Part shown: piece by piece, positions 17,173-25,192 of the stretch
Numbering within the stretch: position 1 is the first letter of the stretch
Layout of the letters: each line of letters starts with the position of its first letter
Notes under the pieces: generated by a model
Told to the model about the DNA's origin: nothing
The model's input: only the letters and a program-made list of their open reading frames with translations
Databases searched by the model: none
Source: SCGC-AAA076-P13 sp964276235
Lineage (GTDB): Bacteria > Pseudomonadota > Gammaproteobacteria > Magnimaribacterales > D2472
Reading direction: 5' to 3'
Assembly: GCA_964276235.1 (NCBI GenBank)
Contig: CAXYEK010000002.1
Location: 117,128 to 181,127 of the forward strand
Length of the DNA stretch: 64,000 nt
Translations under genes and position numbers: made by a program

Positions 17173-17449
17173 TATTTTTTATAACCTCATTAAATATTAA
17201 GGCTACTGTTGTAGCTACGGTTTTTGGATCTTCCTTAACAAAAAAGTAATCATCAACTAATGAAAAAATTTTATAATGCGGTTGTTCTGAAAATCTAACG
17301 CCATCTTCAAATGAAGTAAATGCTACAGTTTTTTTATTATTATATTTCTTAAGATTATGCTTTTTGTCATGCATAAGCACACAAATTTTTTTTATATTTT
17401 TAAGGTACTCATCTAAAGTTTCATCTTCTTGCATTAATGGAAATTTCAT
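17165..17449 (-). CDS. Hypothetical protein (94 residues)
   Basis: No family is recognised. The protein is soluble, has no signal peptide or membrane helix, and looks like a compact alpha/beta domain: a helix near 10-25, a beta-rich middle (KTVAFTSFEDGVRF) and a terminal helix, PKTVATTVALIFNEVIKN. It starts four bases after the stop of the SLC13 carrier gene on the same strand and overlaps the 61-residue gene by 8 bases, so these three are likely co-transcribed. Confidence 0.55.
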   Translation of the reverse strand: MKFPLMQEDETLDEYLKNIKKICVLMHDKKHNLKKYNNKKTVAFTSFEDGVRFSEQPHYKIFSLVDDYFFVKEDPKTVATTVALIFNEVIKNNG

Positions 17450-17452
17450 TAA

Positions 17453-19219
17453 CTAGGTCCAAACAAATAATATCATTGGAATAGATACTGTAATAATCAA
17501 GATATCTAAAGGCAAACCTAGTCTCCAGTAGTCAGTAAATTTGTAGTTTCCAGGCCCCATAATTATTGTATTGCATTGATGGCCTATAGGTGTCAAAAAG
17601 GCACAGCTAGCTCCAACAGCAACTACCATTAAAAAGGGTTCAATATCATAACCAAGCTCAATAGCTATACCTGCAGATATTGGCGCCATAATAACAGCTG
17701 TCGCAGCGTTATTAATAATGTCAGTTGTTGCCATTGTGACTATAAGTATCAAAAATAGAAGCCAAAATAAGCTCATATTTGCAGCGTAAAATGATATATT
17801 TGATGAAATGACATCACTTAATCCAGTTGTCTGTAAGGCTGTTCCAATAGGTATCATCGCAGCAAGCATAACTATTATTGGCCAATCAATGTCTCTATAA
17901 AAATTACTATCTATAATTCTTATTCTTGCAAAGCCAAGGACACATAATAAAAAGGCTGCAGCAGTTGGAAGAACATTAAAAGCTACAAGTGCAATAGAGG
18001 TTGAAAAGAATATCAATCCTTTAAGAAGTCTACTTCTACTAGGAATTGTTTGCAGTTCTCTTTGTCGCAAGGGCATTAACCCTAAATGCTTAATTTTATT
18101 AGTTACATCCTCTTCATCCAAATCTCTAACACCTAAAAGCAATACATCGCCTGCTTTAAAAGTTTCCCTTGTAAGTCTTGTCCTGTATTTAGCTCCTTTT
18201 CTCCATAAGCCCAAAAGATTTAATTCTTCATAAGCAAGCTTCAAGAAAAACTCATACTTTCTTCCTATTAACCTTGAGCCAGGAGTGATCATTGCTTCAA
18301 TCTCTTCCAAATCCTCGTCCTCAAAAGAGTGAAGTTCTTTTGGTATGGAAAAATCAAATATGTCTAAAATTGATGACACTTCGTCAGGAGGAGTCTTTAT
18401 AACTAAAATTTGACCTTCTTTGATTCTTAAATTATTAGCAACTTTCTTTACTCCACCAGATTCGCTAACTATTCCAAGCACTTCGGTATCTTCTCCCGCC
18501 TCTTTTTTAAATGCAGATAATGTCATTCCAATGGCTGAACTAGACTCATTTACCAGAACCTCAAACAGATAACCTTTTAAATCGATAAGTGAAGAGCCAG
18601 AATTTGAATTCTCTCTTAGTTGAATAAATTTATTTCCTATTATTGAAATAAATAAAATACTTAAAACCGTTACTGATAATCCAACATAAGAGAAATCAAA
18701 AAAGTTAAAACCACTATCAGAAATTGTAGATTTATACTCAGAAATAATAATATTTGGAGGAGTGCCAATCGTTGTATTCATTCCTCCTAAAATACATGCA
18801 AAAGCAAGAGGCATTAAAAATCTTGAAGGATGCCAGTCCATTTTTTGGCATATATTTAATGTTATTGGTAAAAGGATGGCTAATGCGCCGATATTATTGA
18901 TAAATGAAGAGAGTATTGCTGCAATAAAAAGCAAGCTAATTAAAAATTGAAATTGCGTAAATGATTTCCCACCTATAATTTTACCAACTAACCCTGTGAG
19001 ACCTGAATTTTTAAGTCCCTGACTTATTATCAAAACCAAGGCAACTGTAATTACTGCTGGGTGTGCAAAGCCATCAAATGCTTGATTCGTAGGTATTACA
19101 CCAAGAATTATGAGAACAACTAATGCACTAGCAGCTAGGGCATCGTATCTGAACTTTCCCCAGATAAATAATCCTAGTAGCGATAGAATTGTTATGGATA
19201 ATAAATGTTGATCGCTCAT
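17453..19219 (-). CDS. SLC13/DASS-type anion transporter with two TrkA-C (RCK) domains
   Basis: A 588-residue inner-membrane carrier. Two blocks of helices (about 1-190 and 390-588) flank a cytosolic insert with two TrkA-C/RCK_C domains at roughly 205-300 and 300-390, the architecture of SLC13-like sulfate/dicarboxylate permeases. Conserved membrane motifs are NNIGALAILLPI near 110, GTPPNIIISEY near 150 and DIINNAATAVIMAPI near 510, the two 'N-N' reentrant loops that bind Na+ and anion. The substrate could be sulfate, a dicarboxylate or taurine-like. It probably heads an operon with the two small genes downstream. Confidence 0.87.
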   Translation of the reverse strand: MSDQHLLSITILSLLGLFIWGKFRYDALAASALVVLIILGVIPTNQAFDGFAHPAVITVALVLIISQGLKNSGLTGLVGKIIGGKSFTQFQFLISLLFIAAILSSFINNIGALAILLPITLNICQKMDWHPSRFLMPLAFACILGGMNTTIGTPPNIIISEYKSTISDSGFNFFDFSYVGLSVTVLSILFISIIGNKFIQLRENSNSGSSLIDLKGYLFEVLVNESSSAIGMTLSAFKKEAGEDTEVLGIVSESGGVKKVANNLRIKEGQILVIKTPPDEVSSILDIFDFSIPKELHSFEDEDLEEIEAMITPGSRLIGRKYEFFLKLAYEELNLLGLWRKGAKYRTRLTRETFKAGDVLLLGVRDLDEEDVTNKIKHLGLMPLRQRELQTIPSRSRLLKGLIFFSTSIALVAFNVLPTAAAFLLCVLGFARIRIIDSNFYRDIDWPIIVMLAAMIPIGTALQTTGLSDVISSNISFYAANMSLFWLLFLILIVTMATTDIINNAATAVIMAPISAGIAIELGYDIEPFLMVVAVGASCAFLTPIGHQCNTIIMGPGNYKFTDYWRLGLPLDILIITVSIPMILFVWT

Positions 19220-19237
19220 GTCAAAATCTTTAAATGC

Positions 19238-20323
19238 TTATTCAGGCATGCTCTCAACATAAAGTGATGTAGAAGGGTAAGCAAATTCAGATTTATTAGT
19301 TTTGACTATTTTCATTATATTAAATATTAAATTTTCCTTAACTTCATTATATGCAGCAAAACCCATAGGATCAGAATAACCAACTATTAGAACATCAATT
19401 GAGCTAGCTCCAAGTTCGACAACACGAACCACTGGATCTAAATCAGGGTCGGATGAAAAATCATCACTGTTAAGTATATATTTTTTTATGTCAGACCTAA
19501 TGGCCTCAAGTTGTTCCACTGAGGTCGAATAAATGAGATTTATCTTCCAATTAATTCTTCTATTAATCATTTCTCCATGATTAATTACCTTTACATCAGA
19601 TAGATCTTTATTTGGTATTGTCATAGGAGCTGTATCAAATGTTCTAATAACAGTCGATCTGAAACCAATTGTTTCAACAATTCCATGAAGTTCACCAGCT
19701 ACCTCTATTCGATCCCCTGGTTGAAATCTATGTTCGCCAATAATAAGTATTCCAGCAATCAGATTTTTAAAGAAATCTTGTGCACCCAATGCAACAGCAA
19801 CTGAAAATAATCCTAGACCTGCTACTAAAGGACCAATTTGAATTCCAAATATATCAAGTATGATCGCAATACCAATTACCCATACCAAAAACCTAGATGC
19901 TCTTTCAAGCCACATCTGCATAGAGGCAGTGAGCCAAGAGCTTGTAGATAAAGCTTCAAATATTGGTTTAACACTGTTTGCTAGAGCACTAAATATTGTA
20001 AATATTACAAAAGCCTTAACAATACTTGATGCTATGTCACCAACTAGACCGGAAATCGGTAATATTAAAGTACAAAGATATAAAGCAATAGTGACTGGTA
20101 TCAATCCTATTGGTTTTCTAAGTGCGTTTAAAATTTCATCATCAATTTTTGATTCTGTTTTATCTGCAAGCTTTCCAAGTGAGTTCAAAATCACTGAGAT
20201 AATAAAGCCCCTTAAAAGAAAGGCCAATAAAATAACACCCAAAGAAGTAATTATTGATCCTAGATCTATTCCCAGAAATCCAGTATTCCAAACATCTTTT
20301 ACTAAAGTAATAAAATCATTCAT
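19238..20323 (-). CDS. Mechanosensitive ion channel, MscS family
   Basis: A 361-residue channel with N-terminal helices (four, to about residue 150), the pore-lining helix GLGLFSVAVALGAQDFFKNL near 170-189 and the soluble beta domain that follows, including the ERFQPGDRIE-like IGEHRFQPGDRIEVAG and TIPNKDL. These match MscS, which opens under membrane tension to release solutes on osmotic downshift. It is somewhat longer than E. coli MscS (286 residues) because of the extra N-terminal helices. It lies 18 bases upstream of the SLC13 gene on the same strand. Confidence 0.92.
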   Translation of the reverse strand: MNDFITLVKDVWNTGFLGIDLGSIITSLGVILLAFLLRGFIISVILNSLGKLADKTESKIDDEILNALRKPIGLIPVTIALYLCTLILPISGLVGDIASSIVKAFVIFTIFSALANSVKPIFEALSTSSWLTASMQMWLERASRFLVWVIGIAIILDIFGIQIGPLVAGLGLFSVAVALGAQDFFKNLIAGILIIGEHRFQPGDRIEVAGELHGIVETIGFRSTVIRTFDTAPMTIPNKDLSDVKVINHGEMINRRINWKINLIYSTSVEQLEAIRSDIKKYILNSDDFSSDPDLDPVVRVVELGASSIDVLIVGYSDPMGFAAYNEVKENLIFNIMKIVKTNKSEFAYPSTSLYVESMPE

Positions 20324-20395
20324 ATTTATATCTTTATTTATTAATATTTCTATTTTATAGGGATTTAGTCAAATTAGGCAAAGCTACACGTTTTT

Positions 20396-21097
20396 TTATC
20401 TAGCCAATCTATCTTTGAAAAAGAAGGGCAAATAGACTAAACAAAATATAGCTATCCCGATTGGAGTTGTATAAAGCAAATGGAGGGGTGGTTCAGGGAA
20501 CATATCCATCAAACTCGCACCAGCAGGTTTTTGCATTAAATACCAGTAATTAGCTGGCTCCCCAAGCATGAAATTAATAACATAGATTATTGGAGTCAAT
20601 ATAAATAAAGTTATTAAAGTGACTGTTAATATATCTTTAGCATAAGGTCTATTTCCAAGCACAACAGTTGCATACATAATTCCAATAACAATCATTCCAT
20701 GACCCACCATAAAGAATAAATAATCAAGATCATGAAAAGGAATGTCTGGTGTAAGAATTGCCATTGTGGCTCCGCCTAAGCCCCAAAAGAAAGCACACTT
20801 ATAGAGTATTTTTTTACCCCCCAGAAGGAACCATGCTAAGAATATCTCAGACAAATCACACATGTGAAGAGGTATTACTTCTACCCAATTGTAGGGGTTT
20901 TGGAGCAAGTATAAGTCTTTATATGGAGAGATAATTACATGAGCAAGAATTATAAAAGCAATAATCTTATTCATTATAGCTTTAGCATTTTCAGACTTAT
21001 TTTTATAAGAAAGAGGAAAGAATATGGATACAAGTATTACAGCAACAATAGTAACTAAATGAATATTTCCAAACATTACAAAAGGACTAGCATTCAT
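20396..21097 (-). CDS. YwaF-like integral membrane protein (TIGR02206 type)
   Basis: A 233-residue protein with about seven membrane helices. The pattern IPLHMCDLSEIF, FFWGLGGATMAILTPD, FFMVGHGMIVIG and KPAGASLMD follows the conserved blocks of the YwaF/TIGR02206 family, whose biochemical role is unknown. I start it at the ATG at 21097, which has GGAG five bases upstream; the longer frame would begin with TTG at 21130. It is followed by the MscS gene after about 70 bases. Confidence 0.75.
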   Translation of the reverse strand: MNASPFVMFGNIHLVTIVAVILVSIFFPLSYKNKSENAKAIMNKIIAFIILAHVIISPYKDLYLLQNPYNWVEVIPLHMCDLSEIFLAWFLLGGKKILYKCAFFWGLGGATMAILTPDIPFHDLDYLFFMVGHGMIVIGIMYATVVLGNRPYAKDILTVTLITLFILTPIIYVINFMLGEPANYWYLMQKPAGASLMDMFPEPPLHLLYTTPIGIAIFCLVYLPFFFKDRLAR

Positions 21098-21182
21098 ATA
21101 ACTGCTCCATAGATTATATAAGTATGACAATTATAGGTTTTTTTTAAGATTTGTTAACTATTGATAACTTTCTTGTGCTTTT

Positions 21183-23165
21183 TTACAAACTATCAATAAT
21201 AATTTGCTCAGTTAAAATTGCTGGTAATAACTTAGATTCTTGCATTCCTGGCTTCCAGTAAACATATAAAGGAACGCCGCTTCGACCATATGCATTCAAC
21301 ACTGAGAGAATTTCCTTATCTCTATTTGTCCAATCAGCAACAATATATTCGATATCATTATCTCTTAAATAACTTTTAACTTTTGGTCTTGATAAAGCAA
21401 TTTTATCGTTTGCTTGGCATGTAATGCACCAAGCTGCAGTAAAATTAATTAAATATGCTTGATTAGCTAATTTAAAATCTTTTTCAGTATCCTTATCCCA
21501 ATTTACTAAATTAGCATTAGTATTCATTTGATCTTTGTTATCAGTTAAATTTGCAATAGCTGAAATTTGATAACCAACAACTAATATTATTAATAGTATT
21601 AAAAAATTCTTTTGATTTGATTTTTGCACTTTGCTTATTATCCAAATCAACATGCTAATAATTAATAATGACACTAATAAATTTATTAATGCATCAGTAT
21701 TAGTTTGAAGGCTAAACACCCATAACAACCACACTGAAGTTGCAAACATTGGAAAAGCAAAAAACTCTTTAAGAGTTTCCATCCATTTACCTGGACGAGG
21801 CATGGAAGAAATCAATTCTGGTTTAATTGATAGCATTAAGTATGGAGCTGCAAAGCCAAGACCTAAAGATAAAAATATTGGAATAGTAACAAGTGAGGGT
21901 TGAATTAAGGCATAGCCTATAGCTGCACCCATAAATGGAGCTGTACATGGAGAGGCTACCACGACCGCAAGAACTCCTGTTAGGAATGATCCGTAATAAC
22001 TATCATCTCCAGATCCAACGCTGCCAAGTCTAGTTAAAGAACTACCAATGTTAATATCCATCAAGAGAACTATACCTATTAAAAACATTAAGATACTTAG
22101 TGATCCAACTATTGCTGGTGATTGAAGCTGAAAACCCCATCCAACAAATACTCCACTTTCCTTAAGTCCAATAAGTGCAACAGCTATCAAAACAAATGAA
22201 ATTACTACACCAGCACAAAAGGATAAAGAATGTTTTCTGATTTTATTTTTAGACTCACCGCCCATTGAAACAAAACTTAAAACTTTAAGAGATATTATTG
22301 GAAATACACATGGCATTAAATTTAGAATTAAACCACCAATAAAGGCAAATAAAATTGCTTGAAATACTGAAATATTATCATTTCCTGAAGAAGACTCTGA
22401 TTGGATCTCAGCATCCACCAGAAAGTTAGTATCATTTATAGATAAGACCCCATGGAAATTATTTATTAAGGATCCACTATCCTCTAGTTGAATTTTTAAT
22501 AGCCAATTATTTTCTTCCTTAACTAAATTTTGCTGACTTGCATATAGAAGGATATCTTTTTCTTCAATATAAAAATAAATATTTTTAATATCATCATTGT
22601 ATGAAAATCTTAACTCTAAATAATTATCTACTTGGTTGGCAAGAACAGGTAACGTAATGCTTGGAATATCTGTTAACCAATTATCCAGTCTTTCATCATT
22701 CATTAGACCATCAAAAGAGGTATTAATTATTGCTCTCTCTGGGACACATATGTCATCACAAATTAGGAAATCTATATCTGCATTTATGTAACTAGGAATC
22801 TCATTTTCTGGAAATTTTAATTTAAATGGGAAGATAACAAAATCCTCATAACCATATGTCATTAATGGTGGATATGGGATAAGTTCTGGTGCAGGCCAAT
22901 AAACATCGCTAACTTCAATGTTTTTTGGAAGATCCCAAATTACTTTTAAAGGCCCTCCAGAGTCACCTGGATTTTTCCAATAGGTATGCCAATGAGTCTG
23001 CATATCCATTCGAATCCCAATAAAGACTTCACCATCTTTAGAAACACTTTTTTCACTTTTAACGAGTGAAACGTCAGCATGACCTGTGCTAACAGTATTG
23101 CTAAATGAGAAGCTTGAAAAAGCTAAGAGTGTTAAAAATAATCTTATTGGACGCATATGCAACAT
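21183..23165 (-). CDS. DsbD/ScsB-type thiol:disulfide interchange protein
   Basis: A three-part inner-membrane reductase of 660 residues. A signal peptide and periplasmic N-terminal domain (about 23-255) contain the paired cysteines in FLICDDICVPE near 133-138. A membrane domain (about 265-525) has the half-sites NLMPCVFPI near 284 and ASPCTAPFMG near 402. A C-terminal thioredoxin domain has WCITC near 579-582. Such proteins move electrons from cytosolic thioredoxin to periplasmic thiol proteins. The N-terminal domain with HWHTYWKNPGDSGGP is closer to ScsB than to E. coli DsbD. The ATG at 23156 (residue 4) is an equally possible start. The CPDC and TlpA-like proteins elsewhere in the window are candidate partners. 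Confidence 0.88.
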   Translation of the reverse strand: MLHMRPIRLFLTLLAFSSFSFSNTVSTGHADVSLVKSEKSVSKDGEVFIGIRMDMQTHWHTYWKNPGDSGGPLKVIWDLPKNIEVSDVYWPAPELIPYPPLMTYGYEDFVIFPFKLKFPENEIPSYINADIDFLICDDICVPERAIINTSFDGLMNDERLDNWLTDIPSITLPVLANQVDNYLELRFSYNDDIKNIYFYIEEKDILLYASQQNLVKEENNWLLKIQLEDSGSLINNFHGVLSINDTNFLVDAEIQSESSSGNDNISVFQAILFAFIGGLILNLMPCVFPIISLKVLSFVSMGGESKNKIRKHSLSFCAGVVISFVLIAVALIGLKESGVFVGWGFQLQSPAIVGSLSILMFLIGIVLLMDINIGSSLTRLGSVGSGDDSYYGSFLTGVLAVVVASPCTAPFMGAAIGYALIQPSLVTIPIFLSLGLGFAAPYLMLSIKPELISSMPRPGKWMETLKEFFAFPMFATSVWLLWVFSLQTNTDALINLLVSLLIISMLIWIISKVQKSNQKNFLILLIILVVGYQISAIANLTDNKDQMNTNANLVNWDKDTEKDFKLANQAYLINFTAAWCITCQANDKIALSRPKVKSYLRDNDIEYIVADWTNRDKEILSVLNAYGRSGVPLYVYWKPGMQESKLLPAILTEQIIIDSL

Positions 23166-23173
23166 TTTACAGT

Positions 23174-23206
23174 AATAAAAAAATAGGGGCGCAAATATGC
23201 ACCCCT
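23174..23206 (-). terminator. Intrinsic terminator of hsp20
   Basis: Read leftward, the hairpin AGGGGTGC-atattt-GCGCCCCT (23206-23185), with one mismatch, is followed by a U-rich run with seven consecutive U. It lies about 20 bases after the hsp20 stop and just before the DsbD-type gene. Confidence 0.8.
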
Positions 23207-23227
23207 AAATAGTTTATTTTATTTAAA

Positions 23228-23680
23228 CTACTTGCTAGAAATTCTTTTAGGGGTTTTGATTTCTATCACTCTAGGTTTTTTTTCTTCTGGAATTATTTTT
23301 TCCAAATTAACTGTCAATAAACCATTTACAAGCTCAGCTCCTTGAACAACTACATCTTCTGCAAGTGTAAATTGCTGTTTAAAAGCTCTTTGAGCTATGC
23401 CTTGATATACAACTTCATTGCTACCATTGATCACCTCAGTCTTAGGACCATCGTAACCCACAGAAAGAACACCATCTGAGAGTTCAATCTCTATATCTTT
23501 ACTTGTTAAGCCAGCAACAGCTACTTCGATAGCAAAATAATTGCCATCTTTTCGGATGTTATATGGTGGGTAGCTTGAAGAGCGATCTGAGGATTCAGAA
23601 AGCCTCTGCAATCTATCGAATAGTGGTTCAAAACCCAATACACGTGTTGTGAAAAACGGATCTGTAAAATTAAGTATCAT
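23228..23680 (-). CDS. Small heat shock protein, Hsp20/IbpA family
   Basis: A 150-residue ATP-independent holdase that binds unfolding proteins. The N-terminal LTDPFFTTRVLGFEPLFDRL resembles IbpA. The alpha-crystallin domain covers about 37-128, with NYFAIEVAVAGL and IAQRAFKQQFTLAEDVVVQGA, and the GLLTVNLEK strand ends the domain before the IxI-like tail PRVIEIKTP. AAAGGAGGAC lies four bases before the ATG, and the leader carries hairpins and a heat-shock-like promoter described separately. It is monocistronic, with its own terminator. Confidence 0.93.
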   Translation of the reverse strand: MILNFTDPFFTTRVLGFEPLFDRLQRLSESSDRSSSYPPYNIRKDGNYFAIEVAVAGLTSKDIEIELSDGVLSVGYDGPKTEVINGSNEVVYQGIAQRAFKQQFTLAEDVVVQGAELVNGLLTVNLEKIIPEEKKPRVIEIKTPKRISSK

Positions 23681-23764
23681 AATAGTCCTCCTTTAAGCGA
23701 CTAAGAATATGCACCCCGAAGGCGTGCTTGTTAAAAACTGGAGACCCTTATGGCATCTCCTACT
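23681..23764 (-). promoter_or_regulatory. Structured 5' leader of hsp20, candidate RNA thermometer
   Basis: Two hairpins are visible on the transcript strand: GGAGA...TCTCC at 23760-23740, and GCACGCC-TTCG-GGGTGC at 23727-23711 with a UUCG tetraloop and one bulge. GTCTCC of the first could instead pair with GGAGGAC of the ribosome binding site (23691-23685), with one bulge, which would hide the site at low temperature. Such leaders are common before hsp20 genes; the switching itself is inference. Confidence 0.4.
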
Positions 23765-23770
23765 AGACTT

Positions 23771-23798
23771 ATTTATGTCCAATTATTTTTTTTTCAAG
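23771..23798 (-). promoter_or_regulatory. Heat-shock (sigma-32-like) promoter of hsp20
   Basis: Read leftward, CTTGAAA at 23798-23792 is an exact sigma-32 -35 box. GGACATAAAT at 23780-23771 lies about 11 bases further on and partly resembles the CCCCATNT -10 box. Only the -35 match is strong. Confidence 0.45.
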
Positions 23799-23874
23799 AT
23801 ATATCTATTGATATTTAAATAATCAGTTAAGATATTACATAGAACTTTTTTAATAAAAAACTGTCCAAAATACT

Positions 23875-24276
23875 ATGAATAAATACTTGTTAACCTTAAT
23901 TATTTGCACTTCGCTTCCAATAACTTCAAATGATAATAAAGTTGAAGCAGTTATTGAAAAAAGCAGTGAATGGGTTCTAGTCAAAAGAAGTAGCAAGATG
24001 TCACCAGCAAATAGTGAAGTTTTATACTTTATGCTAAATGATGCACTTAATACTTATCAAGCTAGAAGATTTAATGATTGGGATGAATTCTCTTCTGTAG
24101 ATTCAAGAAACTTAGAAAGACTTAATAAAGGAGATAGAATTAGAGTTCTAGAATCCAAGTTTGGAGACAAGGTATACAAAGTAAAACTGTTAGACGGTAA
24201 AAAAAATAGAAATTATTTTATTATTGGCGAAGATCTTACGAAAAATTTTAAATTAATGGAGTTAGAAAATGAATAA
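23875..24276 (+). CDS. Secreted hypothetical protein (133 residues)
   Basis: I do not recognise a family. It has a short signal peptide (about residues 1-18, MNKYLLTLIICTSLPITS) and a ~115-residue exported domain with RLNKGDRIRVLESKFGDKVYKVKLLDGKK near 82-110, which looks like a small beta-barrel or SH3-like fold. Its last 8 bases overlap the next gene, a glycine-zipper lipoprotein, so the two are probably co-translated and may act together at the envelope. Confidence 0.65.
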   Translation: MNKYLLTLIICTSLPITSNDNKVEAVIEKSSEWVLVKRSSKMSPANSEVLYFMLNDALNTYQARRFNDWDEFSSVDSRNLERLNKGDRIRVLESKFGDKVYKVKLLDGKKNRNYFIIGEDLTKNFKLMELENE

Positions 24277-24730
24277 AAATTTATTATGTACTATTGTTGT
24301 AACTGTTTTTTGTTTTGGATGTGTAAATAATCAATACACTCCAGATGTTGTTTCAAGATCTGATGCTCAGAAGCAGCAATATGTAGTTCTTGGAACCATT
24401 AAGGATATTACTGAAGTTACCATAGAAGGTGATAGAGAAGCTGGAGCTATTGCTGGAGCATTGATTGGAGGTGTTGCAGGAAAGGGAGTTACTGAATCAG
24501 AAACTGAATCTGATGTGGCTTCATTAATTGGAGGGCTTGTTGGCTCAGCAGTTGGTTCTAAGATCGGATCAAGTATTACTAAAAAAAATGCCATAGAGCT
24601 TTTAATAGAAACCGACTCTGGAAAACTCATCTCAATAATTCAGGAAATTAGTTCATATTCATACAAGAATGGTCAAAAAGTAAGAATTATTAAAAGAGGC
24701 GGTAAATCAAGGGTCGTACCTTTTGATTAA
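24269..24730 (+). CDS. Glycine-zipper outer-membrane lipoprotein, SlyB/17-kDa antigen-like
   Basis: A 153-residue lipoprotein. The signal ends at a lipobox with Cys18 (VFCFGC). Residues about 60-110 form two glycine-rich hairpin helices, AGAIAGALIGGVAGKG and IGGLVGSAVGSKIG, the 'glycine zipper 2TM' pattern of SlyB, PcP and Rickettsia 17-kDa antigens. The C-terminal ~45 residues form a beta-rich domain (SGKLISIIQE... GQKVRIIKRGGKSRVVPF). These proteins stabilise the outer membrane. It overlaps the preceding secreted protein by 8 bases, and recX begins directly at the base after its stop. Confidence 0.82.
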   Translation: MNKNLLCTIVVTVFCFGCVNNQYTPDVVSRSDAQKQQYVVLGTIKDITEVTIEGDREAGAIAGALIGGVAGKGVTESETESDVASLIGGLVGSAVGSKIGSSITKKNAIELLIETDSGKLISIIQEISSYSYKNGQKVRIIKRGGKSRVVPFD

Positions 24731-25171
24731 ATGACAGAAGAAGCTTTTTCAACAATTTATAACAAATCTTTAGACTTAATTTCTAGAAGGGAGCATTCTG
24801 AAAAAGAAGTTAGAGATAAGCTTATTAAAAAATTTAACGAACCAGATTTAATCAAATTAGTAACTGAAAAACTTATACAAAATAACCTAATTAATGATGA
24901 GAGATATGCAGAAATGTATGTAACGATAAGAAAAAGAAAAGGTTTCGGCCCAAAAAGAATTGCTTACGAACTATCAAGTAAAGGTATCAATGATTCCATT
25001 TCATCAATAACTATAAACGAAGAGGGTGGCTGGACAGAAGCTGCAGAAAATGTGTTCAATAAAAAATTTAAAAATGGTATAGCTGTAGAGTTCAAAGATA
25101 AGGCTAAACAAAAAAGTTTTTTACAAAATAGAGGCTTTAGTTTTCAACAAATTGACTCAGTTTTTAGTTAG
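24731..25171 (+). CDS. recX: Regulatory protein RecX
   Basis: RecX binds and caps RecA filaments, limiting recombination and SOS signalling. The 146-residue protein is made of three-helix repeats; SLDLISRREHSEKEVRDKL near 12-30 is the signature first repeat, LINDERYAEMYV near 53-64 the second, and KRKGFGPKRIAYELSSKGI near 67-86 the third. recA is not in the window; in most bacteria recX follows recA. Here it is joined to the lipoprotein gene (TAAATG) and precedes dnaX by 21 bases. Confidence 0.85.
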   Translation: MTEEAFSTIYNKSLDLISRREHSEKEVRDKLIKKFNEPDLIKLVTEKLIQNNLINDERYAEMYVTIRKRKGFGPKRIAYELSSKGINDSISSITINEEGGWTEAAENVFNKKFKNGIAVEFKDKAKQKSFLQNRGFSFQQIDSVFS

Positions 25172-25192
25172 GTCATGTTATGATTTATCGCT

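Noticed and set aside
19860..20360. A long plus-strand frame of 166 residues
   Set aside because: It lies opposite the well-supported MscS gene, is rich in Ile/Ser/Lys typical of shadow frames, and has no ribosome binding site or family resemblance.
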